The notes: generated from the letters alone by a model not told the origin. A DNA stretch of 38,792 nucleotides from Clostridia bacterium (GCA_017621695.1 JAGASP010000119.1:1-38792); one strand, 5' to 3'. Positions 24,101-33,615 are shown, counted from the first letter of the stretch. Translations and numbers: made by a program.

Positions 24101-27100
24101 TTCCGCCAACGTCGAGGTCGGATTTGACGCTATGGAGTATGATCTCCGTAACAATTCTACCTATACCGTGACCCTGAAGGCTAAGCTGGACTGGGACAAC
24201 GACGGTACCGACACCAACCTCAACAACGAGTTTACCTTCCCCATTACCGCGGACTTCCAGTCTCCTGCTGTGACGGGCTGTGAATTCTATACAGAATACG
24301 ACAAGGCCGAGAAGAAGGAGCGTTTGTACGCCAAGATCGCTATATACGACAACCATTATTCCATGGCGGCGCATATCGGTTACGTCGGCAATACCGCCGA
24401 CGGTGCGGTGCTCAACACCTTCGACCATTACCTGACTCCCGTATATTCCGAGTTCAACGGCACGAGCTACGTGGTCTACGAGCTTACGGACTACGTGGAT
24501 GAGATCCGTAACAACGCCATCAATAAGAACACCTTCACCGTGGTCACCTATGACTACGCGCTGAACGTGGGTACTTACGAGATCGAGCTTCCCGATGCAT
24601 ACACCGACATCGCATTCACCGAGACCGAGCTGACCCTCAGCCCCAACCAGATCTATGATCTGAAGCCTCTGATTTATCCCGAGAGCGAGTGGTCTCAGCT
24701 TCTGGAATTCTCCACCACCAAGCCCGCCGTGGCAACCACCGTCAACAATCAGCTGATCGCTGTGGCGCCCGGTAACTGTGTGGTCGTTGCCCGTGACCCT
24801 GTCACCAAGAAAACGGCAACCTTCAATCTCACCGTCCTCGCGGAGGGCGACGAGGGCTTTGTCAAGTACGACAAGCCTGTTACGAATAATTTCGTTCTGA
24901 CGGGTTACTACGTCGATAAGGCATATTACCAGATCGACAGTACCCAGCGCGATATCGGTTCGACCGGTGACGAGCGTAAATTCGTCGGAAGCAATTACAG
25001 CCTGTCCATGTATCCCTCCGAGGCTGTCAGCCTGCGGTATAAGCTGGATGCTTATTTCCCTGAGCTGACCAAGGTGGTATATGAGTCCAGTAACAAAAAC
25101 ATCGTAACGGTGGACGAAAACGGCAAGATCACCGCTGTGGCCGAGGGCTTTGCGTCGATCGCCGTGCGCGTATTCATGCGTCCCGATATGAACAGCGATT
25201 ACGCCAGCACCTATTACTCCCAGTCCATCAATATCGAAGTCAAGAATCCTTATATCACGACAGGCCCCAACCTGACCCACTATTTCGGTAACGGCGGACT
25301 CGTGCACATTCCTGCGGATCTGGCCATTACAGCGATCGATCAGTTCGCGTTCTCCAACTTCGACTACGTGGCCAAGGGCCCCGAGGATGAAATTTCCGAG
25401 GACGATCCTACCACGACCAAGATCTGGTATCTGGGTGATGATACCATTGAGGAGGTCATCATTCCTGAGGGCGTGGAATCCATCGGTCCGTACGCCTTCG
25501 CAAACCTGACCGCACTCAAACGTGTCACGTTGCCCTCCACGCTGACCAAGATCGACTACGGCGCGTTCTACGGCTGCTCCTCTCTCGTTGAGGTCAAGGG
25601 TATCGAGCACGTCAAGTTTATCAACCAAAATGCCTTTGCCGGATGCGCGCTGAAGGGAACCATTTCTCTGGATTCCGCGACCGCGCTGTCTAACTACGCA
25701 TTTGCTGGAAATACCAAGCTTACGGGTGTCATCCTTCCCGAGGATACCCAGTCGCTCGGTATCGGTGCATTTGAAGGCTGTACCTCCCTCAAGAGCATTA
25801 CCATCGGCGCTGATTTCATCAAGCTGGGTAAATCCGTTTTCGCGGGCTGCTCTTCTCTGGAGACCATCAACCTCAACACCGCCGTTGTTCCCGCGTATGC
25901 CTTCAACGGCTGTACCTCCCTGACCACCGTTAACCTCGGCAAGGACGTTGCGGTGATCGGTGAACACGCGTTCGGCGGCGCGCCCGTTTCCAAGTTTACG
26001 GTGGATGCGGCCAATACCGCTTACCGCGCAGGCAAGAGCGGACAGTATCTCCTCAGCGCAGACGGCACCTCTCTTGTGCTGGTTTCCTCCGCTGTTAAGG
26101 GCGAGTTTGCACTGGATGCCTCTGAGCAGACCGTGACCCGTGTGGCCACGGGTGCCTTCTCGGGCAACAAAAACCTCACGGCTGTCCACCTGCCTCAGGT
26201 GACCGTTGTTTCGGAATACGCATTCTCGGGCTGCACGAACCTCAAGACCTTCAACCTCGGCAAGCTGACCGAGATCGGCAACAGCGCCTTTGCGAATACC
26301 GCCATGACTGAGCTGCCCTCCTTTGAGGGACTCAACAAGATCGGTGACCGTGCCTTTACGGGTACCCGCATCACGACGGTGGTCATTCCTGAGGGTATGA
26401 CAGTCGGCAATGCCGCTTTCTATGAGTGTAAAGAGCTTGCGTCCGTGACCATCGGTAAGGATGCGGTCATTGGTGACCGTGCCTTCGCTTTGCACCAGAA
26501 CGCCAACTTTGAAAAGGAAAGTGCAGAAAACGAAAACGGGGACAAGATCTATTACTTCGTCTATACCTCCGCTTTGAAGAATCTGACCATCGGTGACAAC
26601 GTTATCCTCGGCAGAGAAGCCTTTGGCAACGCCGCCAAGCTGGAATCCGTTGCCATGGGCAAGAACGTTACCGTTGGCAACCGCGCGTTCTATAATGCGG
26701 CATCCCTCAAGGACATCGACCTTTCGGGTGTTGTCTCGATTGGCTCTGAGGCCTTCTCGGGCGACGTACTCTACGCCTACACCGATTCTGCTATGACGCT
26801 TCCCGCTGTCACCGCCGACGGCCTCTATCAGTATTATTACTATGCGCCTGTCATCACCGAGGCAAATCTTGCTTCCGTGACCGAGCTTAAGAGCGATGCG
26901 TTCGCATATTGCCGTTCCTTGACTTCCGTGAAGCTGAACGACACGCTGACCGTCATTCCCGAAAGAGCCTTTATGGGCTGTACTACCCTCAAGGACGTGG
27001 ATCTTTCCAAGGTAACAAAGGTTGGCAGCAACGCATTTGCCGAGACGGCCTTGACCGAAGTCAAGCTTTCTGCCTGCGCCGAGATCGAATTGTACGCGTT

Positions 27101-28553
27101 CTATCAGATCGAAGAGCTTACCAAGATCACGCTTGCCGAAGGTGTAACGGTTGGTGAAGGTGCCTTCTCCTACTGTAATGCCCTCGCTGAAGCCTCCGGC
27201 CTTGATAAGGCTCTCAACATTGGCGATTATTCGTTTGCGTTCACTTCTCTTACAGATCTTGATCTGTCTGCCGCTACCTCCATCGGCACACACGCCTTCC
27301 TCAAGGAAGAGGTGACCGATGTGACCGTCAAGCTGGGTGACGCGCTGACGACGCTGGGTGATAACCCCTTCGCTATGTGCCGCGTTTCCGCTTTTGAAAC
27401 CACGGTTTATGAGACCTTCAACGGCAAGGAATTTGCCGCACAGACCAACACCTACGATATCGGCGACACCGTTCGAGTCATTGACGGATCTCTGTATTTC
27501 GTGGTTCCCAACGGTCTGGAGCTCATCACCTATGCACCCATCAAGGGCCAAAATGCCTTCACCGTTGCAGAAAATACCACCCGCATCGGCGAAATGGCGT
27601 TCGCAGGCTCTGACGTATCTTATGTCGTTTGCCCCGAGACGCTGGTCGCTGTGGGACACAAGGCCTTCTTTGCCTGTGAGGCACTCTCCACCGTAACCTT
27701 TACAAGCTACAGAGCTCCTGCTTTGGAGGAAGCCTTTGACTTCGACTATTTTGCCAGCGGTCTGCATTTGCCCGGCAAGGGTACCTACACCTACGTACTG
27801 GGTGACGGCGTGACCGAGGTGGAATATGATGCCATCGAAATCCTGCCTTACTTCATGTGGAACGCCACGGATATGCCCGGAAATATTTTCTACGGCGCGA
27901 ACTTCGTGGACTATATCGGCTACGTGGAAAAGCCCATCACGGTGGTTCGCCCTGTGAACGGCCTTTACTACGATACCTTTATTATGGAGCAGTACTTCGG
28001 CACCTTCATTGACGGTGCGGTTGCCGCGGATGATCTCACCAAAGCCTTCCTTGCGGCCATGAAGCTTCTGCCCGAAACCGTGTCGCTTTCGGATAAGCCT
28101 CTCGTTGAGGCCGCTGCCGCTGCTTACAACCTCATCGCCAGCAACGAGCAGCGCGGTATCACCGAGGTCATGGCAGAATACGCAAGACTTCTTGAGGCAC
28201 AGAAGCGTATCGCAAATCTGGAATATCTGGAGCAGGGCGAAACGCCGCCTACTCCCGAAACGACCCCCACACCTACCCCCGAAACGCCTGCCGAGCAGAT
28301 CGACAAGCTGACGGTCGTGACTGTTGTGGCAACGGTATCCTCCCTGGTCGCCGTCCTGCTGCTTGCCTTTGTTGTGGCACAGTCCATCCACCGTCACCGC
28401 CATACGCCTAAGCCTCAAAAGGCTCCCAAAACCAAAGATAAGAAGGTAAAGGAGGCAAAGAGCGAGGACAAGGCAGCCGAGGCTGAAAAGACAGAAGCCG
28501 AGGCAAAAGAAACTACCGAACATCAGACCGAGGAGGAAGGTAAGGAGGCTTAA
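21117..28553 (+). CDS. Giant cell-surface subtilisin-like (S8) protease with BspA-type leucine-rich repeats
   Basis: 2478 residues. Domains: signal peptide (about 1-35); a pro-region; S8 catalytic domain with Asp231 (VLDTGLDYNH), His307 (DHGTHVAG), oxyanion Asn403 and Ser635 (SGTSMACP); a PA-type insert at about 500-580 (GKIVLVSRGSTTF); an Fn3-like C5a-peptidase region; two Big2-type Ig domains (about 1165-1245 and 1315-1380); around 20 BspA/LRR_5 repeats (about 1444-2195, with IGxxAFxxCxxLxxVxLP motifs); a helical segment (about 2300-2370); a PTPETTP stalk; one membrane helix (about 2398-2423); and a Lys/Glu-rich tail of about 55 residues, predicted cytoplasmic. All catalytic residues are present. 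The layout resembles lactocepin/C5a-peptidase proteins but is held by a membrane helix, not an LPXTG signal. The ribosome site is weak (AAAGG, 11 bases from ATG). It precedes a peptide importer and should supply it with peptides. Confidence 0.93.
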   Translation: MKNKTKLLRLTACLLTMALVLTAIITVWTLIAKVSDEAISSFINKYEGDLKSLGYNVSDYYDGKVIQPLPDSVKDDEDISLVIQVSETPLLDAYTKDAQNRSFADYLTSADAQAVRDRIAAEKADILSKLDEASLSYQSGADYSAVLSGFEIVIKAGDFEKVCAELPSDATAMVSEVYKAEDLGVREGYEGINAWENKLVENAVDIDENTGIFDSSDFAYDGTGIVVAVLDTGLDYNHTAFSMDNFKVPSDKLGMTFSKVAGLVSGTKAAGMQSGLTASDVYISEKVPYAFDYADGDADVYPISQDHGTHVAGVVAGNDDVITGVAPNAQLVIMKTFSDIQATARGSWILSALEDCVILGVDVINMSLGTGCGFSRETDKEQMSGVYDRIRAAGISMVVAASNSYSSAYSSDKNGNLGLTSNPDTATVGSPGTYQGAMSVASINGENTPYILYNNKILYFTESSDRVSEEKDFVEDLLKSVDPSTANEDGTYTFEYVTIPGAGRSADYTGIDVKGKIVLVSRGSTTFEEKSNVAQEMGAAGIIIYNNVSGEIKMNVGDTTIAVCSIPQDDGEMMAAAGTGSITVGEKQSSGPFMSGFSSWGPTPDLQIKPEITAHGGSILSSVPGQDYDRISGTSMACPNMAGVVALVRQYVKENFKDIADDNVQVAALVNRLLMSTADVVINTNGLPYSVRKQGAGLANLNNAAATKAYIMTYDRLDGHLMDKTKLELGDDPSKSGVYTLKFSVNNFGSTALSYDVAAWVMTEGVSETKTNHGETTVTEQGYQLTGASIIIDSVKNGSISGSNTVTIAAGAVADVTLTIRLSEEDKKYMDESFENGMYVEGFVLLKSSDGTAVDLSTPFLAFYGDWSVAPIFDIDYYETNKDELDDSIDLLDKTLPDAYATRPVGGIESDFVGYLGSYYFEQDPASKKISADRKYISLSNQEGTIHSLRYVWAGLLRNAKAIEITITDDATGEVIFSSVENDIRKSYGDGGPIYSANVEVGFDAMEYDLRNNSTYTVTLKAKLDWDNDGTDTNLNNEFTFPITADFQSPAVTGCEFYTEYDKAEKKERLYAKIAIYDNHYSMAAHIGYVGNTADGAVLNTFDHYLTPVYSEFNGTSYVVYELTDYVDEIRNNAINKNTFTVVTYDYALNVGTYEIELPDAYTDIAFTETELTLSPNQIYDLKPLIYPESEWSQLLEFSTTKPAVATTVNNQLIAVAPGNCVVVARDPVTKKTATFNLTVLAEGDEGFVKYDKPVTNNFVLTGYYVDKAYYQIDSTQRDIGSTGDERKFVGSNYSLSMYPSEAVSLRYKLDAYFPELTKVVYESSNKNIVTVDENGKITAVAEGFASIAVRVFMRPDMNSDYASTYYSQSINIEVKNPYITTGPNLTHYFGNGGLVHIPADLAITAIDQFAFSNFDYVAKGPEDEISEDDPTTTKIWYLGDDTIEEVIIPEGVESIGPYAFANLTALKRVTLPSTLTKIDYGAFYGCSSLVEVKGIEHVKFINQNAFAGCALKGTISLDSATALSNYAFAGNTKLTGVILPEDTQSLGIGAFEGCTSLKSITIGADFIKLGKSVFAGCSSLETINLNTAVVPAYAFNGCTSLTTVNLGKDVAVIGEHAFGGAPVSKFTVDAANTAYRAGKSGQYLLSADGTSLVLVSSAVKGEFALDASEQTVTRVATGAFSGNKNLTAVHLPQVTVVSEYAFSGCTNLKTFNLGKLTEIGNSAFANTAMTELPSFEGLNKIGDRAFTGTRITTVVIPEGMTVGNAAFYECKELASVTIGKDAVIGDRAFALHQNANFEKESAENENGDKIYYFVYTSALKNLTIGDNVILGREAFGNAAKLESVAMGKNVTVGNRAFYNAASLKDIDLSGVVSIGSEAFSGDVLYAYTDSAMTLPAVTADGLYQYYYYAPVITEANLASVTELKSDAFAYCRSLTSVKLNDTLTVIPERAFMGCTTLKDVDLSKVTKVGSNAFAETALTEVKLSACAEIELYAFYQIEELTKITLAEGVTVGEGAFSYCNALAEASGLDKALNIGDYSFAFTSLTDLDLSAATSIGTHAFLKEEVTDVTVKLGDALTTLGDNPFAMCRVSAFETTVYETFNGKEFAAQTNTYDIGDTVRVIDGSLYFVVPNGLELITYAPIKGQNAFTVAENTTRIGEMAFAGSDVSYVVCPETLVAVGHKAFFACEALSTVTFTSYRAPALEEAFDFDYFASGLHLPGKGTYTYVLGDGVTEVEYDAIEILPYFMWNATDMPGNIFYGANFVDYIGYVEKPITVVRPVNGLYYDTFIMEQYFGTFIDGAVAADDLTKAFLAAMKLLPETVSLSDKPLVEAAAAAYNLIASNEQRGITEVMAEYARLLEAQKRIANLEYLEQGETPPTPETTPTPTPETPAEQIDKLTVVTVVATVSSLVAVLLLAFVVAQSIHRHRHTPKPQKAPKTKDKKVKEAKSEDKAAEAEKTEAEAKETTEHQTEEEGKEA

Positions 28554-28571
28554 TGCCTCCTTGCCCCTCGG
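28528..28571 (+). other. Hairpin spanning the protease stop codon
   Basis: An inner stem AAGGAGGC/GCCTCCTT (28542-28549/28555-28562) and an outer stem CCGAGG/CCTCGG (28528-28533/28566-28571) enclose the stop codon. No T-tract follows, so it may lower readthrough into the next genes or protect the upstream mRNA, rather than fully terminate. Confidence 0.5.
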
Positions 28572-28598
28572 AATCAGTCGTTTAGGAAGGTATCAGAA

Positions 28599-29957
28599 AT
28601 GAAGAAATTATGGAAGCTGTCGTTCCTTTTCGTTTTGCTGCTTTTGACGGTCGCGTGTATCACGGCCTGCGGCAAATGGGAGGACACGTATGCAGCTCTT
28701 GACGAGGAAGGGCATTCTGTCAGCGTGCGCTTTGACGTAGGCTCGGGCGTGTTGGCAGGAACCAACGACGTATACGTCGTGGACGTCTTTTCCTTGGATG
28801 ACATGAAAACCGACAGTAGCGGTAACAAGTATGCCTATTTGCTGACTCCCGATGACGCCATGAGAGGGGACGGTGCACGCTACAGCGTATCCAACGACGG
28901 CTATTTCTTGGCCGGTTGGTACCAGGAGCGCACGCCCCGTGTCAATGCGCAGGGAGAAGCTTTGGATGAATACGGACAGCTCTGCTCCGAGTCCGGAAAA
29001 GAGCAGGGATATACCTACGCCAAAAAGTGGGACTTCTCCAAGCCCATGACGGTAGATCCCAAGGGTGACTACAGCGCAGGGGAAAATTATATGACCCTGT
29101 ATGCTGCATGGATCCCCTACTTTGAATTTGAATTTTACGCTGTTGACGCAAACGGTGCTTCCCAGCAGATCGGTGAAGCCGTCTCCTCCATCGAGCTGGA
29201 GTTGCCCGAATGGGATATGACGACGGGGGACATTGATATGAAGAAATTCCCCGTGCGTGACGGCATGACGTTTGACAAGGTGTATCTTGACGCGGCACTC
29301 ACCCAGCCCGCACCCGAAAAGATCACGGGTAACTGGGATCCTGAGACGGGTACGTTTACCAAGACCGAAACCATCAAGCTCTATACGACCTGGACGGAAG
29401 GCGAATGGTTCCGAATCTACAACGCCCAGCAGTTCAAGAACAGAAGCCGTTTGAACGGCAACTATATTCTCTATGCCGACCTTGATTTTTCGAACGTTGT
29501 CTGGAGCACGACGCTGGCACAGGGCGAATTTACCGGTAAGATCATCGGTAACGGCCATACCATTTCGGGTGTCAAGGTGATCCAGGCGGACGGTGCCGCT
29601 CGCTTTGGCGGTCTGTTCGGCCGAATTTCCGACACTGCAGAAATTCGTGACGTTAACTTCGCGGATATCACTTATGAAATTTTTGCCGGTTCCCGCACAA
29701 ACGGTGTGAGCTTTGGCTTGCTGGCGGGTATTGCTGCTGAAGGCGCGGTGTTTGAAAACGTGACGGTCAGCGGCAATCTGGTGTTGAATACCGGAAATCT
29801 GCCGAATGACTATACCATCGGCCTGATCTTTGGCCAGGGTGACGCTTCGGCCATCGACAATGCCAACGTAACCGTATCGACGGGCGAGAACGCTGCCAAC
29901 ATGAAGGCAGAGCCCGATTACGAAAGCGGCGAAGTCACCGTTACCCCCGGTGTCTGA
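28599..29957 (+). CDS. Lipoprotein with Listeria-Bacteroides repeat and GLUG-like regions
   Basis: 452 residues. Lipobox CITAC at Cys24. The N-terminal half contains GYFLAGWYQERTP and YMTLYAAWIPYF, the signature of Listeria-Bacteroides (InlB B-type) repeats, with a second copy around DKVYLDAALTQP...IKLYTTWTEGEW. The C-terminal half has IYNAQQFKNRS, GNGHTISGVKV and FGGLFGRISDTAEIRDVNF, matching GLUG/beta-helix repeats. These are adhesive surface modules; no catalytic motif is seen. AGGAAGG about eight bases before ATG supports the start. It sits 45 bases after the protease gene and 56 bases before the peptide-binding protein gene, so it is likely part of that transcript and may help hold substrate or partner proteins. 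Confidence 0.85.
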   Translation: MKKLWKLSFLFVLLLLTVACITACGKWEDTYAALDEEGHSVSVRFDVGSGVLAGTNDVYVVDVFSLDDMKTDSSGNKYAYLLTPDDAMRGDGARYSVSNDGYFLAGWYQERTPRVNAQGEALDEYGQLCSESGKEQGYTYAKKWDFSKPMTVDPKGDYSAGENYMTLYAAWIPYFEFEFYAVDANGASQQIGEAVSSIELELPEWDMTTGDIDMKKFPVRDGMTFDKVYLDAALTQPAPEKITGNWDPETGTFTKTETIKLYTTWTEGEWFRIYNAQQFKNRSRLNGNYILYADLDFSNVVWSTTLAQGEFTGKIIGNGHTISGVKVIQADGAARFGGLFGRISDTAEIRDVNFADITYEIFAGSRTNGVSFGLLAGIAAEGAVFENVTVSGNLVLNTGNLPNDYTIGLIFGQGDASAIDNANVTVSTGENAANMKAEPDYESGEVTVTPGV

Positions 29958-30013
29958 GCTATATACCCAAGTCAACTTTTAAAATCGATATATCTATATT
30001 GGAGGAAAGAAAA

Positions 30014-32602
30014 ATGAAGACAAGAATCCTGAGCTTGTTCCTCTGTGCAGCCATGCTGCTGGGATGCGTAACCATGTTCGCGTCCTGCGGCAAGGATGAG
30101 GAAGAGTTACAACCGCAAAAGCAGCTGCCTGACGCATTGGTCATCATGTCCGATGAGTTGGACGGTCTGTTCAACCCCTTCTATTCGACCACCGCTCCTG
30201 ACGGCACCATTGTCAGTATGACCCAGATCGGTATGCTGACGACCGGCTACGAAAACGGCAAGGTAACCGTTGCCTGCGGCGACGGCGAGGCAGTTGTCGT
30301 TAAGGATTATGACATCGTGTATGATTCCGCTAAGGATCAGACCACCTATACCTTCGTTATCAAGAACGGCATCAAGTTCTCCGACGGTCAGCCCCTGACC
30401 ATTGAGGACGTGCTCTTCAACCTGTACGTCTATCTGGATCCCGTGTACACCGGTTCCAACACCATGTACTCCACCGATATCGTGGGTCTGCAGGACTACC
30501 GTACCCAGAAGTTCGGTTCTGATTCCACCAACACCGACGACACCATCTCCAAGGGTGCTACGACGCGCGCACAGAACAGAATCAACGAGCTCATCAACCT
30601 CTATATGCAGGTTGGTAAGACCCAGACGCAGGGTACTTACAACGCAAGCTACAGCCAGATGATCGACGCGATCAACACCCATAGCCTCTCCAGCGGTTAT
30701 AAGGAGGCTGTATCCAACGATCCCAATGCCGTGACCAACGCACAGCTCAAGGAAGACTACGAGAAGACCCTGCAGTACTTCAAGGAAGAGCTGAACACCG
30801 ACTACGTCAGCGCAAAGGAAGCTTATCTGGACGAGCCCTATAAGTCCACCGGTGAGTTTGACGAGGTGACTTCCTTCATGTACGCCGAGGGTTACGTAAC
30901 CATCGAGTACGAAAAGGATGCCAACAACAAGGATATCAAGTCCAAGATCAAGAAGGTCATCCGCAACTACAACCCCGACGTTGTAAAGGATAAGGATTCC
31001 GCTATCACCTACGTTTACGATTCCAAGATCCAGCAGGAGCTGCACCAGATCCTCATGTACTGGGCAACCTCTCAGAAGCTCATCACCGAGTATACCGCAC
31101 AGGCTAAGGAAGTCATCCTGCACGAAAACATGAAGGACGGCCAGCTGGCTATCCCCAACATTTCGGGTATCGTTTCTCTCGGCCACACCACCGACGTCTC
31201 CACCGTGACCGCTAAGAACGGCACTTATACTGTTGCACACGAGCACAACGCTGACGGTACTGTAGCCAATGCTGACCAGTACGACGTCCTGCAGATCACC
31301 ATCAACGGCGTTGACCCCAAGGCGATCTGGAACTTCGCATTCTCTGTGGCTCCTCAGCACTACTATGCAGAGGGCTATACCGTTGATATTCCCAACAACA
31401 AGTTCGGCGTGGATTACGGTAAGTACGAATTCCACACCACCGTGCTCCAGTCTCCCAGAAACGTAAAGGTTCCTATGGGCGCAGGCGCTTATAAGGCAAC
31501 CAACAGCACCGACGGTGACAACCCCGCAGGCAACGATTTCTATAGCAACAACGTCGTTTATTTCAAGGCAAACGAGAACTTCCTCCTTGGCGCTCCCAAG
31601 ATCTCGAAGGTCCGTTATCAGGTCGTCAGTGCCTCCAACGCGCTGAACGCTCTGGCTGACGGTTCCGTGCACTTCGTAACGCCTCAGTTTACCCAGGATA
31701 ACATCGACCGCATCAACAGTTTGGCAGAGCAGGGCATCCAGAAGGCTTGGACTGACCAGCTGGGTTACGGTTATATCGGTGTCAATGCCGGTAAGGTTCC
31801 CAACATCAACATCCGTAAGGCCATCATGTCCGCTATGGATACCAGCCTCGCGCTTTCCTACTACTCTACCGGTATGGCAGAGAACATCTACTGGCCTATG
31901 TCCACCGTTTCCTGGGCATTCCCCAAGGACGAGAGCGGTAACAACAGCCGTGACAACTACCACAACTATCCTGCCATCAAGTTCAACAGAGAAGAAGCCA
32001 AGAAGACCATCCAGGACTACATGGAGGCTGCCGGCGTATCTGCAGGCGATGCCGCTCTGTCCATCACCTTCACCATCGCAGGTGCAAACCTGACCGAGCA
32101 CCCCACCTACCAGACCTTCCAGTCTGCGGCTGACCTGCTCAACGAGTGCGGTTGGGATATCGAAGTCGTGCCCGATACGCAGGCACTGACCAAGCTGTCC
32201 ACCGGTTCTTTGGAGGTTTGGGCTGCTGCTTGGGGCTCTACCATTGACCCTGATATGTATCAGGTCTACCACAAGAACTCCTCCGCTACCTCTACCCTGG
32301 CTTGGGGTTACCGCGAGATCCTCGCATCTCCCGCAACCTACCCCGAGGAGACCCAGATCCTCAACGAGCTGAGCGAGCTGATCGACAGCGCTCGTGAAAC
32401 CGAAAACCAGGCAACCCGTACTGCCATCTACAAGGATGCCATGAGCAAGGTGCTTGACCTGGCTGTGGAGCTTCCCGTCTACCAGAGAAAGGTGCTCTAC
32501 GCATACGATGCCAACGTAATTAAGGCAGAATCTCTTCCCACGGAACTGAACCCCTACACCTCTCCCCTGGACCGCATTTGGGAAATTGAATTCGCCGCCT
32601 GA
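30014..32602 (+). CDS. oppA: Oligopeptide ABC transporter substrate-binding lipoprotein (family 5), enlarged
   Basis: 862 residues; family-5 solute-binding proteins are usually about 520-650. Lipobox MFASC at Cys25. Family features include DELDGLFNPFYSTT, YTFVIKNGIKFSDGQPLTIEDVLF near the start, and the later GYGYIGVNAGKVPNINIRKAI, WAAAWGSTIDPDMYQVYH and LPVYQRKVLYAYD. An insert of about 260 residues (165-425), rich in Lys/Glu/Asn and mostly helical in appearance, splits the first lobe. GGAGGAAAG before ATG 30014 fixes the start, five codons inside the longest frame. It delivers peptides (dipeptides or oligopeptides; specificity unknown) to the permease genes that follow 20 bases downstream. 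Confidence 0.92.
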   Translation: MKTRILSLFLCAAMLLGCVTMFASCGKDEEELQPQKQLPDALVIMSDELDGLFNPFYSTTAPDGTIVSMTQIGMLTTGYENGKVTVACGDGEAVVVKDYDIVYDSAKDQTTYTFVIKNGIKFSDGQPLTIEDVLFNLYVYLDPVYTGSNTMYSTDIVGLQDYRTQKFGSDSTNTDDTISKGATTRAQNRINELINLYMQVGKTQTQGTYNASYSQMIDAINTHSLSSGYKEAVSNDPNAVTNAQLKEDYEKTLQYFKEELNTDYVSAKEAYLDEPYKSTGEFDEVTSFMYAEGYVTIEYEKDANNKDIKSKIKKVIRNYNPDVVKDKDSAITYVYDSKIQQELHQILMYWATSQKLITEYTAQAKEVILHENMKDGQLAIPNISGIVSLGHTTDVSTVTAKNGTYTVAHEHNADGTVANADQYDVLQITINGVDPKAIWNFAFSVAPQHYYAEGYTVDIPNNKFGVDYGKYEFHTTVLQSPRNVKVPMGAGAYKATNSTDGDNPAGNDFYSNNVVYFKANENFLLGAPKISKVRYQVVSASNALNALADGSVHFVTPQFTQDNIDRINSLAEQGIQKAWTDQLGYGYIGVNAGKVPNINIRKAIMSAMDTSLALSYYSTGMAENIYWPMSTVSWAFPKDESGNNSRDNYHNYPAIKFNREEAKKTIQDYMEAAGVSAGDAALSITFTIAGANLTEHPTYQTFQSAADLLNECGWDIEVVPDTQALTKLSTGSLEVWAAAWGSTIDPDMYQVYHKNSSATSTLAWGYREILASPATYPEETQILNELSELIDSARETENQATRTAIYKDAMSKVLDLAVELPVYQRKVLYAYDANVIKAESLPTELNPYTSPLDRIWEIEFAA

Positions 32603-32622
32603 TTAATCCATCGGGGTGACTT

Positions 32623-33615
32623 ATGTTAAAATACATTATTAAGAGATTGGCGCTGGCCGTGCTGATCCTCTTGGGTGTGTCTCTGATCATCTATATTCTG
32701 GTCAGATCCATGCCTGTGGACTTTATTGAAAATAAGATCGCCGCTATGAACCAGGGTGGTGCCGTCATTCCTGAGGAGACCGTACAGAACATGAAAGAGC
32801 TGTACGGCCTCGAGGATGACAGCTTTGTGGGTATCCTCAAGGGCTACGGCAACTGGCTTGTCAAGCTGTGTCAGTTCGATTTCGGCACCAGCTTCAAGTA
32901 CGGTTCTCCCGTCATTGACGTTATCCGCGATCACATGGGCGTATCGTTCGCGGTGGCTTTCATAGCGACCATATTTGAATTTATGATCGCGATTCCCTTG
33001 GGTATCACGGCCGCAACCCACCAGTATTCCTTCCGCGATTATCTCGTGACGGTGCTGGTTATGATCGGTATTTCCTTGCCGGCTTTCTTCTTCGGGCAAG
33101 TGCTCAAGGACTTGTTCGCAAACAAACTTGGGTGGTTCCCACCGTCGGGTCTGGTGGACGCCACGCACTCCTATACAGGTGCAGCCCTGTTCCTTGACTA
33201 CCTCAAGCATATGTTTATCCCTGTCTTGACGGTGGTGATTCTGAGCATCGGTGCCCGTATGAGAATGACCCGAACCAATATGCTGGAGGTCCTGAACTCG
33301 GACTATATCCGTACAGCCCGTGCTAAGGGTCTCAAGGAGCGAAAGGTTATCTACAAGCACGCCTTCCGCAATACCTTGATCCCCCTTGTTACGTCGCTTG
33401 CAGGCCTTCTGCCCTCCCTCTTCTCGGGTGCCATTATTACCGAGCAGGTCTTTGACCTGCCCGGTATCGGTAACATCGCATATAAGGCTATGATCGAAGC
33501 GGATATCCCCTTCATCATGGGCTACAATATGTTCCTGGCTCTCCTCAGCGTGCTGGGTGTGCTTCTCGCGGATCTGATGTATGCTGTGGTTGATCCTCGC
33601 GTGAAATTGGGTTAA
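32623..33615 (+). CDS. oppB: Oligopeptide ABC transporter permease (OppB/DppB type)
   Basis: 330 residues with about six membrane helices, beginning KYIIKRLALAVLILLGVSLIIYILV as in OppB/DppB proteins. The cytoplasmic EAA loop is DYIRTARAKGLKERKVIYKHAFRNTLIPLVT, which docks on the ATPase. The C-terminus ADLMYAVVDPRVKLG is typical. It forms the membrane channel with the next gene product. The start ATG 32623 has a GGGGTGA ribosome site and the gene is tightly spaced in the operon. Confidence 0.95.
   Translation: MLKYIIKRLALAVLILLGVSLIIYILVRSMPVDFIENKIAAMNQGGAVIPEETVQNMKELYGLEDDSFVGILKGYGNWLVKLCQFDFGTSFKYGSPVIDVIRDHMGVSFAVAFIATIFEFMIAIPLGITAATHQYSFRDYLVTVLVMIGISLPAFFFGQVLKDLFANKLGWFPPSGLVDATHSYTGAALFLDYLKHMFIPVLTVVILSIGARMRMTRTNMLEVLNSDYIRTARAKGLKERKVIYKHAFRNTLIPLVTSLAGLLPSLFSGAIITEQVFDLPGIGNIAYKAMIEADIPFIMGYNMFLALLSVLGVLLADLMYAVVDPRVKLG

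Noticed and set aside
22470..28523. A 2017-codon open frame on the minus strand, opposite the protease gene
   Set aside because: The plus-strand protein has a full catalytic triad and repeats. The antisense frame is open because the sense gene avoids TTA, CTA and TCA codons; its translation is low complexity with no domain or ribosome site.
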